Assembly (NCBI GenBank): GCA_050247135.1
Contig: JBFWUT010000014.1
Span: 1-64,000, forward strand
Direction of reading: 5' to 3'
DNA: 64,000 nt
Source: Berkiella sp050247135
GTDB taxonomy: Bacteria; Pseudomonadota; Gammaproteobacteria; Berkiellales; Berkiellaceae
A model generated the notes under the pieces. That model searched no databases. It worked only from the letters and a program-made list of their open reading frames with translations, and had not been told where the DNA came from. Numbering within the stretch: the first letter of the stretch is position 1; every line of letters begins with the position of its first letter. The translations under genes were made by a program, and so were the position numbers. Below, piece by piece: positions 55,788 to 64,000 of this stretch.

Positions 55788-57134
55788 ATGTTAGATAAGG
55801 TTGTTATTGCTAATCGCGGAGAAATTGCCTTACGCATTCTGCGAGCTTGCCACGAATTAGGGATCAAGACCGTTGCATTATATTCCACTGTCGATAGAGA
55901 TCTGCTACCGGTCAGGTTATCCGATGAAGCCATTTGTATAGGTCCAGCACCATCAAATGAGAGTTATTTAAATATTCCCGCGATTATCAGCGCAGCAGAA
56001 ATTACCGATTCAGTTGCCATCCATCCCGGCTATGGTTTTTTAGCAGAAAACGCTGACTTTGCGGAACGTGTTGAACAAAGCGGCTTCATTTTCATTGGTC
56101 CTCGCCCTGAAACTATTCGCTTAATGGGCAATAAAGTGTCTGCTATTAAGGCGATGAAGGAAGCGGGTGTCCCCTGTGTACCAGGATCCGATGGTCCACT
56201 GGATGATGATGATAAACGTAATTTAAATATTGCCCGTGAAATCGGCTACCCCGTTATTATTAAAGCGGCAGGCGGCGGTGGTGGTCGTGGAATGCGCGTT
56301 GTGCACAGTGAAGCAGCTTTATTGGGTGCCATTTCTCTTACCCAAACAGAAGCCGCTAATGCGTTTGGTAACGCTAGCGTCTATATGGAAAAATATCTAG
56401 AAAAGCCAAGACATATCGAAATTCAAGTGTTAGCCGATGGCCAAGGCAATGCCATTCACCTTGGCGAACGCGACTGCTCCATGCAACGTCGCCATCAAAA
56501 GGTCTTAGAAGAAGCGCCTGCTCCCTTTCTAACTGAAAAACAACGGCAAGATATCGGTAAACGCTGTGTTGATGCCTGTATTAGAATTGGTTATCGCGGT
56601 GCCGGCACTTTCGAATTTTTGTTTCAAGACGGTGAATTCTATTTCATTGAAATGAACACCCGTGTGCAGGTAGAGCACCCTGTCACGGAAATGATCACTG
56701 GCGTTGATATTGTTAAAGAGCAATTAAAAATTGCAGCTGGTGAACAATTATCTATTAAACAAGAAGATGTGCGTATTCAAGGTCATGCGATAGAATGTCG
56801 GATTAATGCCGAAGATCCTAAAACCTTTATCCCCTGCCCTGGTAAAATCACCTGGTTTCATGCCCCAGGGGGTCCTGGTATACGCATTGATTCGCATGTG
56901 TATAGTTCCTATAGCGTGCCACCAAATTATGATTCCTTAATTGCCAAATTGATCTCTTACGGCAAAGACAGACATGAAGCTATTAGGCGCATGCGCAATG
57001 CCTTGAGTGAAATTGTTGTAGATGGGATCAAAACCAATATTCCCCTGCATCAAGACTTGATGCGGGATCCACACTTTATGAATGGCGGCACAACAATTCA
57101 TTATCTTGAAAATAAAATGAAGGATGTAACTTAG
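55788..57134 (+). CDS. accC: Biotin carboxylase subunit of acetyl-CoA carboxylase
   Basis: AccC, 448 residues, ATP-grasp enzyme that carboxylates the biotin of AccB. Motifs are MLDKVVIANRGEIALRI, the ATP loop AAGGGGGRGMRVV, ERDCSMQRRHQKVLEEAPAP and the active-site FIEMNTRVQVEHPVTEMI. Its stop overlaps the prmA GTG by one base (TAGTG). Confidence 0.98.
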   Translation: MLDKVVIANRGEIALRILRACHELGIKTVALYSTVDRDLLPVRLSDEAICIGPAPSNESYLNIPAIISAAEITDSVAIHPGYGFLAENADFAERVEQSGFIFIGPRPETIRLMGNKVSAIKAMKEAGVPCVPGSDGPLDDDDKRNLNIAREIGYPVIIKAAGGGGGRGMRVVHSEAALLGAISLTQTEAANAFGNASVYMEKYLEKPRHIEIQVLADGQGNAIHLGERDCSMQRRHQKVLEEAPAPFLTEKQRQDIGKRCVDACIRIGYRGAGTFEFLFQDGEFYFIEMNTRVQVEHPVTEMITGVDIVKEQLKIAAGEQLSIKQEDVRIQGHAIECRINAEDPKTFIPCPGKITWFHAPGGPGIRIDSHVYSSYSVPPNYDSLIAKLISYGKDRHEAIRRMRNALSEIVVDGIKTNIPLHQDLMRDPHFMNGGTTIHYLENKMKDVT

Positions 57135-58021
57135 TGTCCTTTGTAGAAGTTTCTTTTGAAGTTCCTGAAAAAACGACCGATGCTTGTAGTGAACTCTTAG
57201 AAAAACTAGGCGCTTTAGCGGTTTCTTATTTTGATGGGGCCAATGAACCGTTACTCGAGCCCCTGCCTGGCACCACGCCTTTATGGAATAAAGTGAAAGT
57301 GGTGGGATTATTTGAAGCAGGGGCCGATCTTAGCCATTTGCGAAAAACCTTATTCGATTTCTTACCCGATTTATCACTACAAGTATCGACTTTAGCGGAT
57401 CAAGAATGGTCTAGGGTATGGCTTGAACATTTTAAACCGATGCGTTTTGGTGACAATTTCTGGGTTGCGCCTCATGAACATCCTGAAGTTACCGCCTTAG
57501 AAAAGGAGGCGATTGTTCTAAAGCTTGATCCGGGCCTTGCTTTTGGCACGGGGACTCACCCCACTACCGCACTTTGTTTAGAGTGGTTAAGCAACCATGC
57601 TCCTAAAGGACAATATGTGATTGATTATGGGTGTGGCTCTGGCATTTTAGGGATTGGCGCATTGTTACTTGGCGCAAAACACGTCGATGCCATCGACTAC
57701 GATCCACAAGCGCTTATCAGCACCCAAGACAACGCCCAACGAAATAACCTAATTAGCGAACAAATCGCAGTCTATCGGCCTGAAGATTTCAAAGCAGAGC
57801 AGCCTGCTAAAACCGTTTTAGCCAATATTTTGGCAGAACCATTGATTGAATTAGCACCTCGTTTACGTTTGTTAACCGAAATCGGGGGACATCTTGTACT
57901 TTCTGGTTTGCTAACTAACCAGGCAGAGATGGTTAAAGCTGCCTATCGCGACTGGTTTTCATTTGAACCGGTAAAAAGCGTCGATGATTGGGCCTTGTTA
58001 GTCGGTGTGAGGATCGCTTAA
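57134..58021 (+). CDS. prmA: Ribosomal protein L11 methyltransferase PrmA
   Basis: PrmA trimethylates ribosomal protein L11. The 295-residue protein starts at a GTG coupled to accC. It has the N-terminal substrate-binding domain (WSRVWLEHFKPMRFGDNFWVAP) and a SAM-binding domain with DPGLAFGTGTHPTTALCLEWL, DYGCGSGILGIGALLLGA and LANILAEPLIELAP. The order accC-prmA-dusB-fis is conserved among gammaproteobacteria. Confidence 0.96.
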   Translation: MSFVEVSFEVPEKTTDACSELLEKLGALAVSYFDGANEPLLEPLPGTTPLWNKVKVVGLFEAGADLSHLRKTLFDFLPDLSLQVSTLADQEWSRVWLEHFKPMRFGDNFWVAPHEHPEVTALEKEAIVLKLDPGLAFGTGTHPTTALCLEWLSNHAPKGQYVIDYGCGSGILGIGALLLGAKHVDAIDYDPQALISTQDNAQRNNLISEQIAVYRPEDFKAEQPAKTVLANILAEPLIELAPRLRLLTEIGGHLVLSGLLTNQAEMVKAAYRDWFSFEPVKSVDDWALLVGVRIA

Positions 58022-58081
58022 ACACTGTTTTATACTCAGCAAATCGGTATAATTCTCGCTCATTCGCAAAAGAGTAAGCCC

Positions 58082-59092
58082 ATGTCATTGTCATCAAAGG
58101 AAGTTAAAAAGCTCAACCCCGTCAAAATTGGGCCCCATCAAATTGAGAACCCCATTGTTCTGGCTCCCATGGCCGGCGTAACGGATAGACCTTTTCGGCA
58201 ACTCTGCAAAAATCTAGGCGCAGGCCTCGCTGTTTCGGAAATGGTCGGAGCCAATTCCTTATTGCATGGGAGTGAAAAAACCAAGCGCCGTGCTAACCAC
58301 GAAGGTGAAACACGACCTTGTTCCGTACAAATCGTCGGCGCTGATCCTAATATGATGGCTGAAGCCGCACGCTTCAACGAGGCGCAAGGCGCAGAGATCA
58401 TCGATATCAACATGGGATGCCCTGCCAAAAAGGTTTGCAACACCCTCTCAGGATCCGCTCTTTTAAAAGACGAACCCTTAGTGGCCAAAATTCTGAATGC
58501 GGTTGTCAGTGCGGTGAATATTCCAGTGACTTTAAAGATCCGCACTGGCTGGGACAAATCATGTCGCAATGGTGTTACAGTTGCTAAAATGGCTGAGGAC
58601 TGTGGTATTCAAGCCTTAGCGGTTCATGGCCGCACGCGCTCTTGTATGTTTACAGGTGATGCCGAGTACGACACCATCGCCGAAATTAAACAAAACATCA
58701 ATATCCCCCTCTTTGCTAATGGCGATATTAGCACCCCTGAAAAAGCTCAATATGTTTTAGAAAAAACCGGAGCAGATGGTTTAATGATAGGAAGGGCTGC
58801 TCAAGGTCGCCCTTGGATCTTCAATGAAATTATTTATTACTTACAACATAACGAAATCCTAGAGCCACCATCGATTACTACCGTCCATGAATTAATGATC
58901 AATCACATGAAAAATTTATATGCATTTTATGGTGATAAACGCGGGGTGCTGGTGGCACGCAAACACGTTTCTTGGTATAGCAAAGGCCAACGTAATGGCA
59001 GCACCTTCCGACATACTTTTAACCAACTTGAAACAGCACAACAACAACTTGAAGCCGCTGAGGTTTTCTTTCAAAGTTTGATGGGATCTTGA
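58082..59092 (+). CDS. dusB: tRNA-dihydrouridine synthase B
   Basis: A flavin enzyme reducing uridine in the tRNA D-loop. The 336 residues hold the FMN barrel with LAPMAGVTDRPFRQLC, the catalytic Cys113 in NMGCPAKKV, and VHGRTRSCMFTGDAEY with FANGDI and MIGRAAQGRPWIF. It immediately precedes fis, as in enteric bacteria, where dusB-fis is co-transcribed under growth-rate control. Confidence 0.96.
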   Translation: MSLSSKEVKKLNPVKIGPHQIENPIVLAPMAGVTDRPFRQLCKNLGAGLAVSEMVGANSLLHGSEKTKRRANHEGETRPCSVQIVGADPNMMAEAARFNEAQGAEIIDINMGCPAKKVCNTLSGSALLKDEPLVAKILNAVVSAVNIPVTLKIRTGWDKSCRNGVTVAKMAEDCGIQALAVHGRTRSCMFTGDAEYDTIAEIKQNINIPLFANGDISTPEKAQYVLEKTGADGLMIGRAAQGRPWIFNEIIYYLQHNEILEPPSITTVHELMINHMKNLYAFYGDKRGVLVARKHVSWYSKGQRNGSTFRHTFNQLETAQQQLEAAEVFFQSLMGS

Positions 59093-59094
59093 CT

Positions 59095-59331
59095 ATGCAA
59101 AACAATAACCCTTTGCGGGAAATCGTTGCCAAGTTAATGGAAGAATATTTTTGCACCCTTGACGGACAACCTGCAAATAAACTTTATGACTTGGTCATTA
59201 AAGAGGTTGAATTGGGTTTATTTAAAACTGTGCTGATGCATGCTGGCGGCAACCAAAGCAAGGCTGCCGAATGGTTAGGTCTTGCAAGGGGCACACTGCG
59301 CAAGCGGTTGGCAGAATATGGGCTAGAATAA
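59095..59331 (+). CDS. fis: Nucleoid-associated regulator Fis
   Basis: Fis bends DNA and activates stable-RNA promoters in rapid growth. The ATG at 59095 (GGGAT upstream) gives 78 residues; a TTG two codons earlier overlaps the dusB stop. The C-terminal HTH NQSKAAEWLGLARGTLRKRLAEYGL is nearly the canonical Fis sequence. The N-terminus is about 20 residues shorter than E. coli Fis, lacking much of the beta-hairpin arm used to contact Hin/Gin invertases, which is normal outside the enterics. Confidence 0.95.
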   Translation: MQNNNPLREIVAKLMEEYFCTLDGQPANKLYDLVIKEVELGLFKTVLMHAGGNQSKAAEWLGLARGTLRKRLAEYGLE

Positions 59332-59344
59332 TAGAGGAATTAAC

Positions 59345-60916
59345 ATGCACGAGTCGACTATCATCCAACGCGCACTCTTAACGGTCTATGACAAAACCCA
59401 TATTGTTGAATTGGCTGAGGCCTTACATTTGCGTGGTGTTGAATTAATTTCAACCGGTAATACGGCTGCATTACTGCAGCAACACGGGATCCCTGTAACA
59501 CCGGTTGGCGAGTATACAGGCTTTCCTGAGATGATGGATGGACGCGTTAAAACTCTACATCCTAAAATCCACGGCGGGATCTTAGGGCGCCGCGACATTG
59601 ATGCTGACATCATGATTTCTCATGGTATTCCAGATATCGATTTGGTCGTAGTCAATCTATATCCTTTCGAAAAGGTTATCCAAAAGGAACAGGTCACCTC
59701 CCGTGACGCAATCGAAAATATTGATATTGGTGGTCCAACGCTGATCCGAGGAGCCGCTAAAAACCACGAATGGTGCACGGTATTAGTCGATCCGAATGAT
59801 TACAATGACTTTATTGAAGATCTTAAAGCCAATGAAGGTGCGGTTAGCGAAAAAACGCGAATTCATTTTGCTGCTAAAGCTTTCGCACACACTGCAAGCT
59901 ATGAAGCGCATATTGCTGATTATTTTAATAAACAGCTCGATAAAACGGCTGTCCAATTTGGCTCAACGTTTATTATGCCCCATCATCTAAAAGAAACCTT
60001 ACGTTATGGTGAAAATCCTCATCAGCATGCGGCATTTTATCAATCCTTTAATGCTCCAAAAGACAGTATTGCTAAAGCCATTTCGCATCAAGGCAAGACA
60101 CTGTCTTTTAACAACATTGCTGATGCTAATACGGCTCTTGAATGCGTTAAATCCTTTGACGGTATGGCCTGCGTCATTGTCAAACACGCTAACCCCTGTG
60201 GAGTGGCAAAAGCCAACACAGCTCTTGAGGCCTATAACATGGCTTATGCTTGTGATCCTCAATCCGCCTTTGGTGGCATTATTGCCTTCAATACCGAAGT
60301 AGATGATAAACTGATGGCTCACATTTTGAATAAACAATTTGTCGAAGTCATCATCGCACCCGGTTATAGCGAAAAGGCATTAGAGAACGCCAAAAATAAA
60401 CCTGATTGCCGAATTTTATCCTATCAAAAACCCACTACAAAAGAGCCTTCTCATGAGTGGGATGTTCATAGTGTCTGTGGTGGGTTGTTAGTTCAAACCT
60501 GTGATACTTTAGATAACCCCGTGTCTTATGAAATCGTTACGGAGCAAAAGCCAACCCCTTCCCAAATAGCTGACCTACTCTTTAGCTGGCAAGTCGTTAA
60601 ATTTGTTAAATCCAATGCCATTGTTTTTGCTAAAAACGGTCAAACATTGGGGATTGGCGCCGGCCAAATGTCTAGAATCATGAGCACTCAAATTGCTGCG
60701 ATCCGCGCTAAAGAACAAAATCTCTCTTTAGATAATGCCGTGATGGCTTCAGATGCATTTTTCCCTTTTACCGACAATATTGAAAAAGCGTATGAATATG
60801 GTATCCGTGCAGTGATCCAACCCGGCGGCTCTAAAAAAGATCCCGAAGTGATTGCAAAAGCGAATGCACTTGGCATGGTCATGCTCTTAACCGGTAAACG
60901 ACACTTCAGACATTAA
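59345..60916 (+). CDS. purH: Bifunctional AICAR formyltransferase/IMP cyclohydrolase
   Basis: PurH carries out the last two steps of IMP synthesis. The 523 residues begin with an MGS-like cyclohydrolase domain (ALLTVYDKTHIVELAEALHLRGVELISTGNTA, GRVKTLHPKIHGGILGRR). The transformylase domain follows, with LRYGENPHQHAAFY, IVKHANPCGVAKA, VKFVKSNAIVFAKNGQTLGIGAGQMSR and AVIQPGGSKKDPEVI. GAGGAATTAAC precedes the ATG, 13 bp after fis. It pairs with purD downstream as in enterics, though here a repeat lies between them. Confidence 0.98.
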   Translation: MHESTIIQRALLTVYDKTHIVELAEALHLRGVELISTGNTAALLQQHGIPVTPVGEYTGFPEMMDGRVKTLHPKIHGGILGRRDIDADIMISHGIPDIDLVVVNLYPFEKVIQKEQVTSRDAIENIDIGGPTLIRGAAKNHEWCTVLVDPNDYNDFIEDLKANEGAVSEKTRIHFAAKAFAHTASYEAHIADYFNKQLDKTAVQFGSTFIMPHHLKETLRYGENPHQHAAFYQSFNAPKDSIAKAISHQGKTLSFNNIADANTALECVKSFDGMACVIVKHANPCGVAKANTALEAYNMAYACDPQSAFGGIIAFNTEVDDKLMAHILNKQFVEVIIAPGYSEKALENAKNKPDCRILSYQKPTTKEPSHEWDVHSVCGGLLVQTCDTLDNPVSYEIVTEQKPTPSQIADLLFSWQVVKFVKSNAIVFAKNGQTLGIGAGQMSRIMSTQIAAIRAKEQNLSLDNAVMASDAFFPFTDNIEKAYEYGIRAVIQPGGSKKDPEVIAKANALGMVMLLTGKRHFRH

Positions 60917-60933
60917 CATTATGATTATCTATA

Positions 60934-61049
60934 CTCAAACCAGTTTACATTTGGGCGACACCCCCAGCGAGCCAATCCTTTGGGTGCACGCAAATAGCAT
61001 GACTGGGGTGAGAGAGCGTAGTAACAAAGCATAAATTCAAAATGGAAAG
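60934..61049 (+). repeat. Dispersed intergenic repeat, full-length (copy 4)
   Basis: About 116 bp between purH and purD. The left end is CTCAAACCAGTTTACATTTG and GGCGACA; the right end is AACAAAGCATAAATTCAAAA then TGGAAAG. It shares GCATGACTG and GAGAG in the centre with copy 5. Its final TGGAAAG lies at ribosome-binding distance from the purD start. Confidence 0.7.
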
Positions 61050-61055
61050 CGTATA

Positions 61056-62336
61056 ATGATGAAATTATTGGTGATTGGTAGTGGCGGCAGAGAGCATGCT
61101 TTGGCTTGGAAATTAGCTCAATCATCCAATGTCCAAAAAGTCTATGTTGCACCAGGTAATGCCGGTACTCATCGAGAACCCAAGGTAGAAAATGTCGATA
61201 TCGATCCCTTGGATTTTGCCGCATTGGCCGATTTTGTCAAACATCAGCACATTCATTTTACGGTTGTTGGGCCCGAGTTACCTTTAGTGTCAGGGATTGT
61301 CGATTATTTTAATGAGCGTGAGTTACTATGTTTAGGCCCAACCAAAGCTTGTGCCCAATTAGAGGGCTCTAAAGCATTCGCAAAAGCTTTTATGCAACGC
61401 CACAACATACCCACTGCCCAAGCAAAAACCTTTACCGACATCCATGAAGCGAATGCTTACTTAGCAACTTGTCATTTTCCCCAGGTAATCAAAGCCGATG
61501 GGTTGGCCGCAGGCAAAGGCGTTGTGATTGCCAAAGACCACCCAAGTGCAGCCGAAACCATTGATGCCATGTTAGGACAGCATCGCTTTGGTGCCGCTGG
61601 TCATCAAGTCATTATTGAGGAATTTATCCAAGGCGAGGAAGTCAGTTTTATTGTGCTCAGTGATGGAGAGAATTGCGTTCCTTTCGCCTCTTCTCAAGAT
61701 CACAAAACCAGAGATGATGGAGATCAAGGTCCAAACACGGGTGGGATGGGCGCCTATTCTCCGGCTCCGATTGTCACACCTTCCTTACATCAAAAAATTA
61801 TGGAACAAGTCATTGAGCCTACCTTACAAGGCATGACTAAAGAAGGACACCCCTTTAAAGGATTCTTGTATGCCGGTCTTATGATTACCCCATCAGGTGA
61901 TATCAAGGTGTTAGAGTTTAATACCCGTTTTGGCGATCCAGAAACCCAACCCGTGCTGATGCGCCTGCAATCTGATTTTGCGCAGCTGTGTTTGAATGCC
62001 TTAGAAGGACATTTAGGGGGTTATATTGCCTCATGGGATCAAAGACCCGCTCTTGGCGTGGTGCTCGCTGCCAATGGTTATCCCGATCACTATCATAAAG
62101 GAGAGGTGATCCCTACCCTAAATGATATCGCCCCAAGTGATACCTATAAAATATTTCACGCAGGCACCTTGTTACAAGAGGGCAATATTGTAACCAATGG
62201 AGGACGGGTATTGTGTATCACCTCTTTGGGTGAAAGTTATCAAGACGCGCAAGATAAAGCCTATCATATTGTGAAAAAAGCGACGTTCGATGGCCTTTTT
62301 TATCGCAATGATATCGGCCATCGAGCGGTTAAATAA
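61056..62336 (+). CDS. purD: Phosphoribosylamine-glycine ligase
   Basis: PurD (GAR synthetase), an ATP-grasp enzyme of early purine synthesis; 426 residues. It has MKLLVIGSGGREHALAWKLAQS, VVGPELPLVSGIVDYF, KADGLAAGKGVVIA and QDHKTRDDGDQGPNTGGMGAYSPAP, then EFNTRFGDPETQPVL. The tandem ATG start is 6 bases after the end of the intergenic repeat, whose terminal TGGAAAG appears to act as the Shine-Dalgarno sequence. The stop overlaps the mutM ATG (TAATG). Confidence 0.97.
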   Translation: MMKLLVIGSGGREHALAWKLAQSSNVQKVYVAPGNAGTHREPKVENVDIDPLDFAALADFVKHQHIHFTVVGPELPLVSGIVDYFNERELLCLGPTKACAQLEGSKAFAKAFMQRHNIPTAQAKTFTDIHEANAYLATCHFPQVIKADGLAAGKGVVIAKDHPSAAETIDAMLGQHRFGAAGHQVIIEEFIQGEEVSFIVLSDGENCVPFASSQDHKTRDDGDQGPNTGGMGAYSPAPIVTPSLHQKIMEQVIEPTLQGMTKEGHPFKGFLYAGLMITPSGDIKVLEFNTRFGDPETQPVLMRLQSDFAQLCLNALEGHLGGYIASWDQRPALGVVLAANGYPDHYHKGEVIPTLNDIAPSDTYKIFHAGTLLQEGNIVTNGGRVLCITSLGESYQDAQDKAYHIVKKATFDGLFYRNDIGHRAVK

Positions 62337-63157
62337 TGCCCGAGCTGCCAGAGGTAGAAACCACTGTGCGGGGCATTCGTCCCCATTTACTGCAGCACAA
62401 AATTAAAGGGGTGGTTGTGCGCCAAAAGCAACTACGTTGGCCCATCCCTTCTCTGACCTTAGAGCGAGTGCTGCCACAACAAACTATTCTCGAAGTAAGC
62501 CGTAGAGCAAAATATATTCTCATTGAAACCACTGCTGGCACGCTGGTGATCCATTTAGGCATGTCTGGCACGTTGCGACTCTGTGATGCCAAAACCCCTC
62601 TTAAAAAGCATGATCACTTTGATTGCCAGCTTCAAGCGCAAAAGGTCCTTCGTTATAACGATCCCCGACGCTTTGGTGCCATTTTATGGGCCGGCCATGA
62701 TCTTTCTTCTTTAGACGTACTGAACCATCTGGGACCTGAGCCTTTAAGCAAAGCTTTTAATGCCCATTATTTGTTAGCCATAGCAGCAAAACGCAGCGTG
62801 AGCATTAAACAATTCATTATGGATGCCAAAATCGTGGTCGGCGTTGGCAACATCTATGCTAGCGAAAGTTTGTTTTTGGCAAAAATCCATCCCCTCATGA
62901 AAGCCTCTCACCTGACGCCATCCCAAGCTGAGGCGCTGTGCCTTGCTATTCGAACGGTTCTAAAAGCGGCTATTAAAAAAGGGGGCACAACCCTAAAGGA
63001 CTTTTATAACAGTGAGGGAAAGCCAGGGTATTTTCGCCACCAATTAACGGTTTATGATCGTGACGGTCTTGACTGCATTGACTGCAAAACCCCTATCGAA
63101 CATATTCAGTTGGGGCAACGTGCCACCTATTATTGCCCACAGTGCCAGATTTTATAG
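62336..63157 (+). CDS. mutM: Formamidopyrimidine-DNA glycosylase
   Basis: MutM/Fpg excises 8-oxoguanine and ring-opened purines. The 273 residues begin MPELPEVET; Pro2 forms the Schiff base and Glu3 is the catalytic acid. They include HLGMSGTLRL, NDPRRFG and the helix-two-turn-helix (VGVGNIYASESLF). The C-terminal zinc finger is complete, with CIDCKTPIEHIQLGQRATYYCPQC-type spacing. It is translationally coupled to purD. Confidence 0.97.
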   Translation: MPELPEVETTVRGIRPHLLQHKIKGVVVRQKQLRWPIPSLTLERVLPQQTILEVSRRAKYILIETTAGTLVIHLGMSGTLRLCDAKTPLKKHDHFDCQLQAQKVLRYNDPRRFGAILWAGHDLSSLDVLNHLGPEPLSKAFNAHYLLAIAAKRSVSIKQFIMDAKIVVGVGNIYASESLFLAKIHPLMKASHLTPSQAEALCLAIRTVLKAAIKKGGTTLKDFYNSEGKPGYFRHQLTVYDRDGLDCIDCKTPIEHIQLGQRATYYCPQCQIL

Positions 63158-63230
63158 CCTTTTATCGGAAAAAGATTATTCAAGTCAAATTTTTTCTGCT
63201 ACTATTTTAGTGATTTTTCCCTTATACACG

Positions 63231-63350
63231 CTCGAACCAGTTTGATTTTAGGCTAGGCGACGAGCCCTCGAACAATAGGAGTGTACTTCCTAGTACATGA
63301 CTGTTGAGAGATGGGCGAAGTCAACAACGCATAAAAGCAAAATGGAAAGA
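63231..63350 (+). repeat. Dispersed intergenic repeat, full-length (copy 5)
   Basis: About 120 bp. The left end is CTCGAACCAGTTTGATTTTA then GGCTAGGCGACGAGCC. The centre has a dyad TGTAC-TTCCTA-GTACA. The right end is GGGCGAAGTCAACAACGC then ATAAAAGCAAAATGGAAAGA. The outer ends are imperfect inverted repeats of each other (CCAGTTTGATTTTA against CCATTTTGCTTTTA). It fills the gap between mutM and the EamA gene. Confidence 0.75.
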
Positions 63351-63372
63351 GCCATAAAAGAGTTACTTTGCT

Positions 63373-64000
63373 ATGCGCTCGCTTTCGACGGGTTACCTTG
63401 CACTCACCTTTGCCCAAGTTGGTATTAGTCTCAATGTTGTCACCAGCAAATATCTGATCTCCAGTATGCCGATGTTCATGTTATTAGCCACTCGTTTTGG
63501 CTTGTCTGCTATTATTTTAGGTTTCGTTCTGTGGTTGACTGGCACATCGATTATTGATCCTCATCATCCCCAAGGGAAGCTCAGCACCCATGATAAATTT
63601 CTCGCTGTTTTGCTAGGTTTGTTTGGTGCCTTTTTCTTTAATCTCTTTTTTGTTTGGGGATTACAATATACCACCGCAACCGCCGCTGGGATCATTGGCA
63701 GCACCTTGCCAGCCTTGATCGCTATATTTTCTGTGTGGCTGCTTAAAGAAAGAATTAACTCCTCAAAAATCATAGCCTTAGTGTTAGCCATGCTCGGCAT
63801 TTTGATTATCAATTTAGATCATTTTGAAAGCGGCTCCAACCTAGAGCACTCCTATTTTGGTGATTTATTAGTGTTTGTGGCCATGTTTCCTGAGTCTTTG
63901 TTTTCGATTGTGAGTCGAAAATTGGCGGGTCGCATTACACCCCTTGGCGGTGCTTTGATGGCCAACATTGTGGGCTTTGTCACCTTATTGCCCTGCGCTC
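63373..64000 (+). CDS. EamA/DMT-family transporter (partial, C-terminus beyond window)
   Basis: The frame is open from the ATG at 63373 to the window end (209 codons). It begins MRSLSTGYLALTFAQVGISLNVVTSKYLI and shows repeated hydrophobic helices, with the end of the first EamA repeat at GLQYTTATAAGIIGSTLPALIAIFSVWLLKERINSSKIIALVLAMLGILII. It is a ten-helix metabolite exporter family; the substrate is unknown. The ribosome site is weak (AAAAGAG). It is distinct in sequence from the EamA gene at 29232. Confidence 0.85.
   Translation, partial: MRSLSTGYLALTFAQVGISLNVVTSKYLISSMPMFMLLATRFGLSAIILGFVLWLTGTSIIDPHHPQGKLSTHDKFLAVLLGLFGAFFFNLFFVWGLQYTTATAAGIIGSTLPALIAIFSVWLLKERINSSKIIALVLAMLGILIINLDHFESGSNLEHSYFGDLLVFVAMFPESLFSIVSRKLAGRITPLGGALMANIVGFVTLLPCA

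Noticed and set aside
58138..58569. 143-codon minus-strand frame opposite dusB
   Set aside because: Shadow of the dusB reading frame; no ribosome site or recognizable domain.

Overview
The window looks like chromosomal DNA of a gammaproteobacterium, probably from or near the order Legionellales (Coxiella, Legionella and Berkiella-like lineages). Base composition is in the low-to-mid 40s % GC by eye. The evidence is IHF-beta, Fis, RpoS, MutH, Coq7, a complete Tol block and a Pseudomonas-like type IV pilus locus. Sel1-repeat, patatin-like and phagosomal-transporter-like proteins point to a host- or protist-associated lifestyle. The genus assignment is inference. Nearly every base is genic: no gene-free stretch exceeds about 300 bases, and I see no prophage, IS transposase, CRISPR array or rRNA.

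Layout. 1-6627 (minus) is one compact, overlapping cluster: fmdB-like, nudB, yebC, ruvC-ruvA-ruvB, then tolQ-tolR-tolA-tolB (tolB cut by the window edge). 6808-18614 (plus) holds a PP0621-family membrane peptide, the pilS-pilR two-component pair, and a pilus priming/tip cassette (fimT, fimU, pilV, pilW, pilX, pilY1, pilY2-like, a second pilW-like gene, pilE). 18703-28871 continues the order known from Pseudomonas: ispH, lspA, ileS, ribF, murJ (minus), rpsT (plus), obgE, rpmA, rplU (minus), ispB (plus). A tRNA-Pro follows, whose 3' end is duplicated just downstream.

29232-43499 is a looser accessory stretch: an EamA transporter, a PHP phosphoesterase, small unknown genes, glutaminase, ung, a patatin-like lipase, mutH, two MFS carriers, a degenerate gamma-glutamylcyclotransferase with a DUF3025 gene, a Sel1-repeat lipoprotein paired with a beta-barrel protein, and ihfB. 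43710-48464 contains rpoS, a DUF2970 gene, a ZapB-like coiled coil, a bufferin-type copper RiPP operon (DUF2282 precursor, DUF692 enzyme, and a DUF2063 partner interrupted by an in-frame TGA), coq7 and a secreted Ser/Gln-rich protein. 48524-50632 is the CIRCE-controlled groES-groEL operon. 50749-63157 has a two-receiver diguanylate cyclase, cutA, dsbD, aroQ-accB-accC-prmA, dusB-fis, purH, purD and mutM. A second EamA transporter starts at 63373 and runs off the window.

The most noteworthy signals are the bufferin operon with its broken or recoded partner gene; a five-copy intergenic repeat family of about 115-120 bp with imperfect terminal inverted repeats and internally deleted members; the duplicated tRNA-Pro 3' end; and a second PilW-like subunit lacking the pilin Glu5.
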